DNA of 64,000 nucleotides from Sipunculus nudus (Eukaryota > Annelida > Sipuncula > Golfingiida > Sipunculidae): positions 34,638,862 through 34,702,861 of the forward strand of contig CM049307.1 in the NCBI GenBank assembly GCA_026874595.1, written 5' to 3'. This document shows positions 44,734 through 57,907 of this stretch, in pieces (positions within the stretch are counted from its first letter, which is position 1; each line of letters opens with the position of its first letter). The translations under genes were made by a program, and so were the position numbers. A model generated the notes under the pieces. It saw nothing but the letters and a program-made list of their open reading frames with translations, ran no database searches and had not been told where the DNA came from.

Positions 44734-46490
44734 TTTAGATTTTATAGGGAAAAAGCTAAAAAAGCTTAAAAAATCTTCTTCTCCGAATCTGTTCAGCCAA
44801 ATTGTCCAATATTTTAAAGAAATGATTCCTGGAACAATTTCTCTCAAGTTTGTTCGAATGGTTTAAGTTCGGTGATTTTTGGCCGAGTTACAGGAAGTTG
44901 AACTTAGTCATCTGTCCAAAAAAGCATACTAAAATTACAATCTCAGGAATGGCTTGAGCTGTCATCACCAAATTTTATGCCAATGTTGGTCACATGAGTC
45001 ATATCTGAAATTGAGGTATTGGTGGCGCCACCTGTATCGGCCTTTTTTGTACGGGGGTCATCAGTGCCCATATCATACTGACAGCTACAAATAACTTCTT
45101 CTCTGAAATGAAATGGCCAAATTGTTTAATATCGCACAGAAATGATCCTAGGGTAGTGCTTTCTGAAGTTTGTTCAAATGGTCTCAGTTCAGTGACTTTT
45201 GGCTAAGTTATGGGAAGCTGAATTTAGTCATATGCCATAACAGCCTATGTAAGCTAAGTGGCTACAAAAATCTTCTCAAAAACCTCTGGGCCAAATTCTT
45301 AAATCTCAAACATTAATTATCCTTAGATGTTGATAATTCAAGTTTGTTCAAATGGTCTCAGTTCAGTGACTTATGGCTGAGTTATGGGAAGCTGAATTCA
45401 GTCATAACCCATAACAGCCCATGTAAGCTAAGTGGCTACAAAAATCTTCTTCTCAAAAACCACTGGGCCAAATTCTTAAATCTCACACATTAATTATCAT
45501 TAGATGTTGATAATTCAAGTTTGTTCAAATGGTCTCAGTTCAGTGACTTTTGGCTAAGTTATGGGAAGCTGAATTTAGTCATATGCCATAACAGCCCATG
45601 TTAGCTGAGTGGCTACAAAAATCTTCTTCTCAAAAACCACTGGGCCAAATTCTTAAATCTCATACATTAATTATTCTTAGAAGTTGATAATTTCAAGTTT
45701 GTTCAAATGGTTTTGGTTCAATGATTTATGGCTGAGTTATGGGAAGCTGAACTTTGCCATTTTGCTGTATTTTCCCATATGAGTTATAAACCTACAAAAC
45801 GTTTTTTGACTGATGATACTGAGGCCAGTTTGTTTAATATTTTGCAAGAATAATTCCCTGAATCATTCTAATAATATTTGTCTTTTATGGTTCCAAAAAA
45901 TGAATTTTGGCTTAATTATAAAGATTGAATTGAGTCATTTTACCATATATGTTAGCTGTGTGAAGCAGATACATCTAGCCTAGCACCAGTTTATCAGCAT
46001 CCATTACATCATGCCTCTAGACATTTAGATTTCAGAATATCTATGGAAAGTATTGACAAGAATGTTTTTTAAAAGCTTTAAAAAAATGTAGATTTATGAT
46101 ATTACATATCATCTGTACACTATTCATAATTTCTCAGGAATAGCAGGAGCTACCATCTCCAAATTTTATGCAATTATCAGTCACATATCAAATGTTGATG
46201 GATTCAGCTTATTTTTGCTATCTGCATTTACTTAGATTTTACAGGGGAAAAGCTGAAAAAAACTTCTTCTTCTTGTAAAGAGTTCAGCCAAATTGTTCGA
46301 TATTTTACAGAAATGATCCCAGAGGCGAGCCTTCTCAAGTTTGTTCAAATGGTTTGTGTTGAATAAATTTTAGCAGAGTTACATATTAGGCCAAGATTGT
46401 GTATGTTTCTTGAATAGGTTGAGAAACTGCCAACTGTTTCAGATTTGGCAACAGATCAAGAGTTCATTCAGTGCAGCCAGATTTAGGTCA
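44734..46490 (+). repeat. Family A core, about 175-bp tandem units
   Basis: Units share GGCTACAAAAATCTTCT (45260, 45433, 45611), GGGCCAAATTCTTAAATCTC, AAGTTTGTTCAAATGG and TTATGGGAAGCTGAA. A GGTGGCGCCACC palindrome is at 45021. Units become more diverged towards 46400. Confidence 0.8.
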
Positions 46491-46514
46491 AGAGTTCAGT
46501 CAGTGCAGCCAAGC

Positions 46515-46605
46515 ACAAGGCATGTGATCACCTCATGTGCAGCATGTGATCATTTCATGGGTAGCATGTGATCACCTCATGAGTATCCTGTGATCACCTC
46601 ATGTT
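46515..46605 (+). repeat. GTGATCACCTCATG tandem repeat
   Basis: Four units of 20-22 bp with TGTGATCA(C/T)(C/T)TCATG and spacers GTGCAGCA, GGTAGCA and AGTATCC. TGATCA is palindromic. The array lies inside the A body among repeated TTCA(C/G)TCAGTGCAGCCAGG phrases. Confidence 0.85.
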
Positions 46606-47604
46606 CATTCAGTGCAGCCAGGTACAGGTGAAAAGTTCACTCAGTCTAGCCAGGTGCAGGTCAAGAGTTCACTCAGTGCAGTAGCCTGAGCCAGTAATTT
46701 GTCACAGTACACTCGGGGCAACAGCCTTTCTCACCTAAGCCTGGTCAGCCCCGTGCATCAGACTCAAGGTAAGTTTGATGTATTGGCCTGATATTCTGAC
46801 CTGTCTATGTGTCTTTAATGGCTTTCTCGTTCACAAGACAGGTGTTGCCATCTACAATGACTTTTGCAAAGTGTATGTGCCTGCTTAATTCTACGGAAGA
46901 ATTTGATATATCAGCCTGAAATTGGGCATATTTATACATGTCAAATAGCTTTGTCGTATACAAGACTGGTGGTGCCACCTACAATAATTTTTGTGTTGTG
47001 TGCACCCATGCCAGAATTTCAGCAGTGATGTTTGTGTGTTTCTTGTTCAAAATGTTTAGTACTTGCATTGTTCATATATATGAAAAGTAGTGGTTCAGCA
47101 TTGAAGCGTTATACCTGGTGTATATCCATATGCACAGGTTCGCATTAGGCCCGTAGGCCTTGTTTAATTAAGATTAAATTGTATACCAAAAAAATAAGAT
47201 CTGAATTTGGTAAATTTTTTAATTTGTAAGCATAAAAATAAAATCAGTACCTTAAATTTTGCCCAACTTTGACCATGGCATGTTTTTTTCCTGTGAGTAC
47301 TATTGATTTAACTTTTACAGCATGTAAACGTATGTAATAATTTGTTTAAACCTGAAATTTGAAAATAAAAGCTTGAAACTTAGGATAGATTTTTTTCTTG
47401 ATGCTCTATTGTAGTCATTTGCTTTGTCCACATGCAGGCAGCCCACTACTGGTCACTGGAAGTCAGCTATGCCAGGGTTTCTGATTTGTTACAGCCACTG
47501 GGGGAGATCTCCTGCTGTGACATATGTACAGTTGTTCTCATATCACCACCCCAATCCCCCCCCCCCCCCAGCAAACCCAACCCACCAAGTGTTATGCAGT
47601 AATT

Positions 47605-47918
47605 GTATCCGCCAAAACAAAGTTTTGCGGATACTATGTTTTTGTTCAGGTTCTGCGGCCAATTATAATTATATTTTATTATAAAATCACTCATATTTGA
47701 CAGTGGTTTGACTTATCTGCCTAAAATTTTGCAATTGTATACAACTTGGATAACTTTCTGGATTTGTGGCAGGTGGCGCCACCTACATATTTTGGCTGCA
47801 GATGTCCATGCTAATATGCAACACACCTCTCTCTATTTCCCCTTGCCACTCGATCAATCCATGCCTCACTTCACCCGTCCCACTCTGGATAGTCGCTTGT
47901 CGACTACCTGTATTCTAG
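47605..47918 (+). mobile_element. Short family B element, 314 bp
   Basis: An internally deleted B with both ends: GTATCCGCCAAAAC hairpin and GTCGCTTGTCGACTACC, GTATTCTAG. Only one core unit remains (GGCAGGTGGCGCCACC). Left host is TTATGCAGTAATT and right host TTGTTATTGTTTTCACTG. The intact relative at 23740-23770 reads TTATGCAGTAATTGTTATTG, so TT is present on both sides after insertion. Confidence 0.9.
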
Positions 47919-48045
47919 TTGTTATTGTTTTCACTGTAACTCCTTAATTGTATTGCTATTTCAACTCCAGTATACAAAAACTTTCCTTGAAAAAGTAATT
48001 CAAGTAAATCCAGAAGATGCCATGTTGTGTTAATGTAACATTTTT

Positions 48046-50075
48046 AGCTCAGCTGACTGTAAGTTACCTGAGCTATAGCGATCACTCTTTGTCCCTCGTC
48101 CGGCCAACCTGCCGTCTGTCCGTTAACAAGGCACAAATTGTAACCTTTACATCCAGAGATGTCCATGAAAAATCTCCTTGGAAACCTGGAATTAGGTCTC
48201 TATTACCCATATTCTTCAACCTATGGGGCTCTGAAGTACCCCCCAGAATAATGAAAAATTTGATAACTAATGCATTGATGCATTGATCACCATGATTCTT
48301 TGCATGGATATTAATCATGGAGCTTTTCATCAGTTTCTGTAGACTGGTGGCGCCACCTGTATTTCCTTTATTTTTAGCTTAGCTGACTATAAGTCATCTG
48401 AGCTATAGTCGTGTTCCATTGTCTGTCGTCTCTCCAGCTATCCGTCTATCCTTCCGTCTGCCCATAGATGTGGCACGTTTTGAAACCATAAGACCTAGGA
48501 ATCCAAAATTCTGCATAATTTTAGATGTCCCCAAGATCTACCAAGCCGAAAATTGGGTCTTTGCAACTGCGTTCCCTTGAGAAATTAAGGAAAAACCTCA
48601 ATTTTTTATTAAAAACCTATTTTCACACTTCAGGACTGCCTAATATCAAAACCACTCATCTGTTTTTTCTCATATTTGCCATAAATATTCCTCTATATAG
48701 TTCCTATGTACATGCCAGAAATTATGTCTGTATTTTATAATTTAAAAAAGTTATGGGCTCAAACATAATGCATTTTGTAAACAAAACAGGAAAGATATTT
48801 GATCACTTAACACAAAACTTGTTAAAACTAAGGACTTTTTTTCCAGTAATATAACTTAAATTAATCAAAATTAAATTGTATACCCAAAATTAGATCAAAA
48901 TCTTTTAAATTTTTTAAAATAGCAAAAATAAAAAATTGGTACCTTAAATTTTGCCCAACTTTGGCCACGGCACGTTTTTTCCTGTAAGTACAGTGGATTT
49001 AATTTTCACAGCATGTGCACATAAGGATTTAATCTGTTTAAATCTGAAATTTGAAAATAAAAGCTGCAAAATTAGGCTAGTTATTGAATTTTTTTTTTGG
49101 AGGCTCTTGTTGTATTCCCTTACATTGTCAAGCAGTCCACTTTAGGTCATTTAGTGCAGCTCTCTATGCTCCCCAGGCTGTTGGCATAATGTTATGCAAT
49201 CCCATCACTAGGGCAAGCCCTCTCTCGATCCTCTGAGTTGAGCTTGATCAGGCTGTCTGCAGTTAATACCTCAGGGAGCCTTTTTCTCTCTCTCTCTCTC
49301 CCCCCCCCCTCCCCCACCCCATTCTGTTGACAGACCTGTACTATGAACTAGATGAATCTTAAAATTAACATTTTTTTCAGCGACGAGCAGTAACAACGGA
49401 GACCCCTGCCCCCACCCACCCCTTCAATACACAGGACTAATAAACAAGATTAATCTTATACTTTTAATGTTAAATAAATTCTTTTTGATGAGACTTGGAT
49501 AATATTGATTTTTTAAAAGAAAAATATTTCAGAAATTAAATCCTAATATTCAGATGTGATAAAATATTAGGATCTAAGTGCTTACTGACAATATTTAAGA
49601 AGATATAAATACTTTGTAGCATTTCATTCATATCTCTTAAAGTTGGCGGGGCCTAGGTGTGGATAGCCCAATTCTCAAGCTATTGGGCTAAGAAGTACCC
49701 CCCAGAATAATAGAAAATTTGATACCAAACTAGGTCACAAATCATAACCATGGGGCCCAGAATCTTCTAATTTGACATCCTGAGAGTTCCCCAAAAGTTC
49801 TCCCAAAAAACCTGAAATTGGGTCACATTGACCTATATTCTCAGAGTTTTGGGGTATGTTTGAGGACCCCAGAAATAATGCAAAATACACACAAATTGCC
49901 AGATTTCTCATGAAAGGCTGGTTGGATTGTCATCAAATTTGTTGTGCTTATGGGTCTTGATAAACTTAAGCTAATATGCAAGAACAATGATGCCACCTAT
50001 CGTAATTGGTTTTCTGTGCAAGGACATATTATCAACATGTCAGTTGGCTAAGCGTCATGACCCATGGGTCACTTG
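48046..50075 (+). mobile_element. Family D element with nested C piece
   Basis: Starts AGCTCAGCTGACTGTAAG, GAGCTATAGCGATCAC and ends GTTGGCTAAGCGTCATG, CCCATGGGTCACTTG. Host family C continues from AATGTAACATTTTT to AAAAGAAATCAATTTAC, matching intact 23866-23890. A family C head with body (48376 to about 49655) is inserted into its core, with no C 3' terminus. Confidence 0.78.
48376..49655 (+). mobile_element. Family C element, 3'-truncated, inside D
   Basis: AGCTTAGCTGACTATAAG starts the copy. It reaches the GAGGCTCTTGTTGTATTCC, CCCCAGGCTGTTGG and AAGTTGGCGGGGCCTAG landmarks, with a CT/C run at 49282-49318, then passes into D core (AAGAAGTACCCCCCAG). Confidence 0.75.
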
Positions 50076-50922
50076 TAAAAGAAATCAATTTACTTTTAAA
50101 TGATTTAAACAAATATATTTTAACCTATCAGTATGAATAAATTTATAATATATTCAGCAAATTATGGATAAATAAAGGCACAATTTAAAATTTTGATTGA
50201 AACTGAATGAAGTATTATTTTTAGATATTTATTGTTTTGCAAATTTAAAAGAACTATTTTGTGGTAAAAAAATAAATATCCATTTGTATGCATGATGTGG
50301 TGTTATCTGACAAGATTGAGATAGATGATGCAATTTAGAATTATGCATCAACTTTTATATTAAGATATATGTTATATTGGAAATGTATAGAAATATAAAC
50401 TTATAATAAAAAAATTGATGTGATTAAAGATGAGGATCTAATACAAACATTTGTTCATTATTTTCCTGCCTCAGCAAAATTGGAGATCAGGCTTTGTTTG
50501 CCCTGTATGTATGTGCAGTAGTGTTTGGTAATAAACCACCCCCCCCCCCCCCATCACCCACTCCCTCCCCTTGCTGCCATAGATTCCTGTGCATCTGTCC
50601 ACTGGGACATTAGTTTATATTGAAAATGTGTAAAAAATTATTTTATTAAAAAAATAATTGGATTAGAAAAAATTAAGATCTTATTGAAACATATTCTTGC
50701 CTTAGGTGAATGGAACATAAAGTGATCAGCTGTCTGTACATCATGTCTATGTTATCAATATATGTATATTAATTATGAAATTTTTCCTACAAGCACTGTT
50801 AAAATAACTTTCATATGCTGTATGTGTATGGAATTGAGCTATTTAAGTCTGAAATTGGAAAGCTACTTATATATTCAGTTGTGTATTGTTGCAGGTGTTA
50901 AATTTAAAAAAATATTGATATA

Positions 50923-52370
50923 CCGTATTTGTTCGTGTACAGGACAAATTTTATCCTAAAAATATTTGGCAAAGAAGGGGGGCCATCTTATACAAGGGTA
51001 CAAGTTTTTCAGTGTCCTCAGGGCCGCCAAGGATAATTAACGGCAATCAGCATTATTAGGTCGGTCCAACTGGATGGCGTGAATATCAGTGATCATGTTG
51101 GTATGGTGGTAAAGGATGTTTTTTTCATATGGTGCCGTATTTATCGCGTAAAATGTTCACGAGTCCAGTGAATGCGGACGCTGTCAGCTGGCTTGCACAC
51201 TGACATACACGGAGACTCGCACATGGCACTTTGATTACAAGACAACCAGTAGCGCGTTATAATTATAAATCTGAAGCAGCCTTTCCTCAGGTGACGCGAA
51301 ATTCAATGTTTGTCAAGCTTGTATTATTGGTCTACGTCAAGAAATGAATGTATTATAATGGGTCAACAAAGTTCAAGAAAGGGACCAGGTTTCCAGGGGA
51401 TTTAAATGACGAATTTCCTCACAATTCTATAACGAAACCCCAGATTTGGTGCGTATATCCTCTTAGGGAATGATCTATTAAATAGTACCGAATGGAAACC
51501 CTGGTTTCTACAAGGTAGCATTGAACTTGCACATAGTTCAAGGTCGTAAAATTATGTAGTTCATGAAAGTCCTACTGGGTCATTACCTATTTACATTTTT
51601 CCTTCCTCACGGGTACAACGGAATAAATTCGAACCTGACCGACGTCGTTTACGCAAACGTGGTACATTTTGTGGGAAAATTTGGTGACTGTGACATGGTT
51701 GTGGATAGGCCAGGAAAATGTAATTTTCGATAGTTTAAGATTAACACAAAATAATAAATGAGGAAACCTAGTTAAGTAGAGTATCATGGAAGCCTTGGTT
51801 TCGTGCGCGGTCACTCGTCTACCTTAAGCCACTTGTGGATGTGGACGCTGATATGCAGTGGGCGTTTGGGGTGATCTCCCTCAAATTATGCAGAAGACTG
51901 ACATTTCTTTGAAATAAATTTATCTTTTTTGAAAGAGGAAAGTGTCAGTGCCCTGTAATGCACATTCTCTTGACATGTTAATTCTTAGTGGTGCCATTTC
52001 CTGGATAATAATTTATTACCCAAATCTGGGCCCTAAAATTGGCCCTTTGATGTCTCTTATGATATTAATTTGAATTGTTGCATAACACTCATTCTTTGAT
52101 ATGTTTAATTAATTCCATTTTGGTCTGATCCATACCTTTCTTTATTACTTTCCTGTTTTCACTTGTTGCATCATAAAAAAATATACCACTGACCATTTTA
52201 AGAATAAAAAATTATAAAATCCCATTTCAATCATCAGTGTTAAAGTGATCATTATGCTAACAAAGTGATCCTCAGTAGCTGGCAGCTCCAACTTAAGATG
52301 CTGAAAAAAAAATTGAACTAAAATTTGAGGCTCAACATTGGGGGGTCGTCTTATACACACGTAAATACGG
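50923..52370. mobile_element. 1.45-kb TA-flanked DNA transposon, no transposase seen
   Basis: The ends are CCGTATTTGTTCGTGTAC (50923) and GTGTGTATAAGAC-type sequence whose inverse is CCGTATTTACGTGTG (ending 52370), flanked by TA on both sides. GGGGGGCCATCTTATAC inside the left end is repeated directly as GGGGGGTCGTCTTATAC inside the right end. TA duplication and CCGTATTT-type ends suggest a Tc1/mariner/pogo-like non-autonomous element. The interior is unique in the window and CpG-richer. Its longest open frame (51814-51587, minus, 75 codons) has no recognised motif. Confidence 0.75.
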
Positions 52371-53011
52371 TAATATATAAATTAAGAAATAATTAAATTT
52401 TAATATATTATCAGCTTTGTTTGTCTACCAATGTGTCTGTCCTTATTTAAATATAAAGTAATTGTGAATGAACTTTTTTATCCTGTAAGCATGGTTGGAT
52501 TAAGTGAAAATCCTATGTATTTACACTATAATAATACAGATATGTTGTAACTCCCATCATTCCACCCCCCCCCCCCACCACCACCATGTCCTTTTACCTG
52601 GGGACTTTAGTTATATTTCAACTGTTTACATTTCATAAAATAAAAAAAAAATACATTTATCTAATATTATAAATTTTAAAAAAATATAGATTCAATTGAA
52701 CAAATCTGTAAACTACTGTACTGTCAACAGTTAATCAAAAAGCCAACTAATGATCATGGTAAAGGTACAGATCATTTGTTCACAAACTGCATACATGCTT
52801 CAGTTTCAACATTAGGAAACAAAGTGGTCAGGTCACAAAATATTATTTGCAACAATTTCTTGCTCATCAATACAAACCAATCATATAAACCAACCATGGC
52901 CTTTATTACCTCTTCCTCTTACACTTTATCTCCATTTGATATTATTTTAGATTTTTACCTTCAAGGGTAACGTCAGCTGAGCACAGTGACCCATAGGTCC
53001 CTTGTTTTATT

Positions 53012-56000
53012 AGCTCAGCTGACTATAAGTCATCTGAGCTATAGTCGTGGTCCATTGTCCGTCCGTCCGTCTGTCCGTCCGTCCGTCCGTCCGTCCGTAG
53101 ATGTGGCACGTTTTGAAACCGTAAGACCTAGGAATCCAAAATTCAGCATAATGTTAGATGTCCCCAAGATCTCCTACCAAGCCGAAAACTGGGTCTTTGC
53201 GACTTCATTCCTTTGAGAAATTAAGGAAAAACCTCAATTTTTTTATTAAAAACCTATTTTCACACTTCAGGACTGCCTAATATCAAAACCACTCATCTGT
53301 TTTTCCTCATATTTCCTATAAATAATCCTCTATATAATTCCTATGTACATGCCAGAAATTAGGTCTGTATTATATAATTTAAAAAAGTTATGGGCCCAAA
53401 CATAATGCATTTTGTAAATAATCAGGAAAGAAATTTTATCACTTAACACAAAACTTGTTAAAGCTAAGCACATTTTTTCCAGTAATATTACTTTTATTAA
53501 TCAAAATTAAATTGTGTCCACAAAATAAGATCAAAATCTTTTAAATTTTTTAAAATATTAGCAAAAATAAAAAATTGGTACCTTAAATTTTGCCAAACTT
53601 TGACCATGGCACGTTTTTTTGCTGTAACTGCTGTGTATTTAATTTTCACAGCATGTTTTTGTTAGCATTTCAACTGTTAACACCAAAAATTTGAAACCAG
53701 TTGATCAAAAACTGTAGATTTTATTCAAGTTTTCAAGCACCTTGTCACATATTGCTAGTGTTATGCAGTTTGCTAGAGCTCAGCTCCCGAGCTTCAGCTC
53801 TAAGTTCCTTAAATTTGGCATACAGTTGGATTTCTCCAAAATCCCCTACCATGCCAAGAATTTGGTCACTAGGACTTAATTCCTTTGAGATATCAATGAA
53901 AAACTTCATTTTTCCATTAAAAACCCATTGTTACACTTCAAAACCACTGATCTGACTTTGATCATTTATAATATACATATTTTTCTATACATTCGCTATG
54001 CACATGCCAGATATGATGTCAGTATTGTGTATTTTTTTTAAGTTATGGGCCCAAACATAATGCACTTTTTTAAAAATCAAGAAATATATTTACTCACCTT
54101 AGATGAGAATTGCTGAAGCTGGAGACTTTTTGTCAGGAATATAACTTTATTTAATCAAGATTCGATTGTTTACCCAAAATTAGATCTGAATTTTGCAAAT
54201 TTTTCAAGTTATTAGCTTAAATAAAAAATCAATACCCTAAATTTTGTCCAACTTTGGCAATGGCATGTTTTTTTTTCTGTAAGCACTGTTGATTTAATTT
54301 TCACAGCATATATACATAAGGATTTAATCTTTTAAAATCTGAAATTTCAAAGGAATTGATTGAAAAGAGTAGCTTTTATTCAAGTTTTCATACACCATGT
54401 CAAGTGTTGTTTACATCTAGCCCACCTAGTAGTAAAGCCTTCACTTGCATTATGTAACCCACCCCAGGCAGCTTGTCTTAGCTCAGCTGGGCCACTACTA
54501 GCAGGCTTCTTCTCTGCCCTGCACACCCTCCCCCCCCCCTAGATGATGCATTAACTAGATGAATGTTATAATTTGCTGTATTTCATTTTATTCTTGGCTA
54601 TGCTACATTTTAGATTTTGTATATACCACCAGGGTTACAATGATTAAAGTGCACATTTAATTGTGTCCACAAAGTGGTGTATTGCTGTGAAAGTGTGGAT
54701 GTTTATCAGATAAGTAATTCCTTCCTTGAGAAGAGTAAAAACTTCACAAGGTGTGAAATTGACTATTAATTCCAGGAATAAATTAAAGCTTAGATTTTAA
54801 TTAGCATAATGATATTGTTTGTCCCTCATTTAACCAACAGTGTGTATACTTTATTTGAAAAGATGTTTTTATTTTACCAAATTTACAGAATCTTATTTTA
54901 TTTTGGTGAATAAGATTAAGCATGTACTGAAAACTCCAATGTGCAAAACTTTTTAATAGTGATTCAAGGAATAATCTTGCAGATGCCATGTTGTGGCATT
55001 ATTTTCTTTTAAATTCAGTTTAAAAATTTGTGATTTAAAAATAATAAAAATATATGTGTATGCATAATATGACCCAATACGAGCTACACTCTGGATGTAT
55101 AATGATTGCAACTAAGAATTCTAATATTTTAACTTATATTTTCAGTGTTTTTTTAATACAGATTTATAAAACTTGTAAATAAAAAATATTAATCAGATAA
55201 AAACTATTTTAATGGAAAAAGTGGATATGCTTAAATAATATATAAACTTAAATGTATTATTCCCATGAATGTGAAATAAAGGTATTAGTCCAGACCGAGG
55301 AATCCAAAATTCGGCATAATGTTAGATGTCCCCAAGATCTCCTACTAAGCCAAAAACTGGGTCTTTGCAACTTTGTTCCTTTGAGAAATTAAGGAAAAAC
55401 CTCAATTTTTTATTTAAAACCTATTTTCACACTTCAGGACTGCCTATTATCAAAACCACTTATCTGTTTTTCCTCATATTTACCATAAATATTCCTCTAT
55501 ATAGTTCCTATATACATGCCAGAAATTATGTCTGTATTATTTAATTTAAAAAAGTTATGGGCCCAAACATGATGCATTTTGTAAAAAATCAGGAAAGATA
55601 TTTGATCACTTAACACAAAAAATGTAAAAGCTATGGACATTTTTTCCAATAATATAACTTTAATTAATCAAAATTAAATTGTATACCCAAAATTAGATGA
55701 AAATCTTTTAAATTTTTTAAAATATTAATAAAAATAAAAAATTGGTACCTTAAATTTTGCCCAACTTTGACCATGGCACGTTTTTTTACTGTAAGTACTG
55801 TGGATTTAATTTTCACAGCATGTTTTTGTTAGCATTTCAACTGTTAAAACCAAAAATTTGAAACCAGTTGATCAAAAACTGTAAATTTTAATCAAGTTTT
55901 CAAGCACCATGTAACATATTGTTTACATCAAGCTAGTGTTATGCAGTTTGCAAGAGCTCAGCTCCCCAGCTTCAGCTCTAAGTTCCTTAAATTCGGCATA

Positions 56001-57773
56001 CAGTTAGATGTCTCCAAAATCCCCTACCATGCCAAGAATTTGGTCACTAGGACTTAATACCTTCGAGATATTAATGAAAAACTTCATTTTTCCATTAAAA
56101 ACCCATTGTTACACTTCAAGACTGCCTAATATCAAAACCACTGATCTGACTTTAATCATAAATAATATTTTTCATTCTCTATGCACATGCCAGAATGATG
56201 TCAGTATTGCGTAATTGTTTTAAGTTATGGGCCCAAACATAATGCACTTTGTAAAAAATCAAGAAATATATTTACTCCCTTAACAAGGGCATTGCTGAAA
56301 CTAGAGAATTTTTTGTCAGGGATGTAACATTATTTAATCAAGATTCAATTGAATACCCAAAATTAGTTCTGAATTTTTCAAATTTTATAAGTTATTAGCA
56401 TAAATATAAAATTAGTACCTTAAATTTTGCCCAACTGTGACCATGGCACGTTTGTTTCCCGTTAGCACTGTTGATATAATTTTCATATCATGCACACATA
56501 AGGATTTCAGCTTTTTAGTTTAGAAAGCTGAAAGAAATTGGCCAAATATTGTAGCTTTTATTAATGTTTTTTATGAGACCCTGTCAGACTTTGGCTCTCT
56601 CCAGCCCCTCTTGAGTCACCACTTTGTTGACCTTGTTGACCTTTCATCAAATTATGCACGCTTGGGGCGAGAATCCAGGCAGCTTATGGCCAGCCACAGT
56701 TGATCCAGGTGTCCAACCCAACTCATCTAGTAGTTTTAACCAACAACATAACAATAAACAATAAATTAATAAATTTTTATTGGTTTTTAATAACAAATTA
56801 AAGAAAAAACAGAAAAGGAATTTGTTAGTTTATAATAACAGGAAATTAACTTGCAGTTACTGATGATATAAGAATCTTGTATCGATGGGTAGAATGTCAC
56901 ATATTCCAAATAACACCATGCAGTCACCTATGGCATTTTTCAGTTCAATTTTAATGATAAAGAAGTAAATCTTATTATTCATTACTAATAATTAGGGATT
57001 ATATGAAGGAAATTAATGATAGACAAAGATGCAGTTGATAATATTAATCTAGATTCCTACTGTGTCTAGTGTGTACATTGATGTGAAATTAGTCCAAAAT
57101 GAATTTTTTACAGTTATTTTTTAATATAAATAAAGGCCATAAAACCAGGTACTTATGATCATTATTTAAATGTGTGAATTTTGTATATTCTGGATTCTCA
57201 ACATCTTTGTTTGGTGAAAACTGAATAATTACCAGACATGGTGCGAATACTTTGTAATTGTTTATGTACTCCATTATAAAATTTCTTGCATAAAGAATGG
57301 GAATTCAGGTAAAAATGAAAGTATATGAAAACTTGTGCAAATACTTTCAAAATGTATTCATGAATGCATTCATGAATATATTCTTTAATATTATTTTAAT
57401 AATCATATCAGTTATATTTCATTTTAAAAAATCATATGATTCTCTTATTATTTTTAATAAAAATTATATTTGGGACAATATTTGTAATTTTTTTAATGAA
57501 TAGTTAAACTCTTATATTATATGTTCTGCTTATAAGTTATATGGCCAAGTCAAAATCTGTGTGACAGTAGTACTCCATTTGTTAATAAAATAAATTAAAT
57601 CAATCCTCTTCCCTGTCTCCAAAGGTACTATCAAAATCATACATAAGCTAAACAACAACAACTCATAATACAGCTTATATTTATTACCACACAAAACCAG
57701 CATGTGCCTCATTTCTAAATAATATTTTTTTATCATATATAACAGCTGAGCGTCGTGACCCATAGGTCCCTTG
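53012..57773 (+). mobile_element. Family C block, two or more joined copies
   Basis: AGCTCAGCTGACTATAAG at 53012 with a long GTCC run (53055-53100). Bodies are joined at about 53800 and 55293 (AGACCGAGGAATCC). The end is AACAGCTGAGCGTCGTG, CCATAGGTCCCTTG at 57773. 55300-57773 is the fuller sibling of 39200-40953. Confidence 0.7.
56420..57150. other. Family C extension segment
   Basis: Contains GGCACGTTTGTTTCCCG, GATTTCAGCTTTTTAG and a low-copy AT-rich stretch. The first part recurs at 60045-60200; the whole is missing from the sibling copy at 40311-40330. No gene seen. Confidence 0.5.
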
Positions 57774-57907
57774 TTAAAAACCTATTTTCACACTTCAGGA
57801 CTGCCTAATATCAAAACCACTCATCTGTTTTTCCTCATATTTACCATAAATATTCCTCTATATAGTTCCTATGTACATGCCAGAAATTATGTCTGTATTA
57901 TTTAATT
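57774..57907 (+). mobile_element. Family C scrap before B insertion
   Basis: C sequence from AAAAACCTATTTTCACAC to TCTGTATTATTTAATT. It continues after the B element at 59379 with TTAAAAAAAGTTATGG. Confidence 0.8.

Larger units (their letters stand above)
42100..47162 (+). mobile_element. Family A element, complete ends, 5 kb with nested C
   Basis: The 5' end is AGCGAACCTGTGAGC. The 3' end is GCACAGGTTCGCATTAGG then CCCGTAGGCCTTG, where CACAGGTTCGC inverts the 5' terminus and AGGCCCGTAGGCCT is a hairpin. Left host is ATAACTTTG and right host TTTAATTAAGATTAAATTG. Intact relatives (23313) read ATAACTATGTTTAATTAAGATTCAATTG. No open frame of transposase size is present. Confidence 0.83.
41662..53004 (+). 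mobile_element. Family C element broken by A, B, D and DNA transposon insertions
   Basis: C pieces at 41662-42097, 47165-47604, 47919-48043, 50076-50922 and 52371-53004 follow one another in the normal C order and end at CAGCTGAGCACAGTGACC, CATAGGTCCCTTG. Its own length without inserts is about 2.6 kb. Confidence 0.65.

Noticed and set aside
51587-51814. 75-codon minus frame in the TA-flanked element as a transposase remnant
   Set aside because: No DDE/D motif or helix-turn-helix could be seen; length is within chance.
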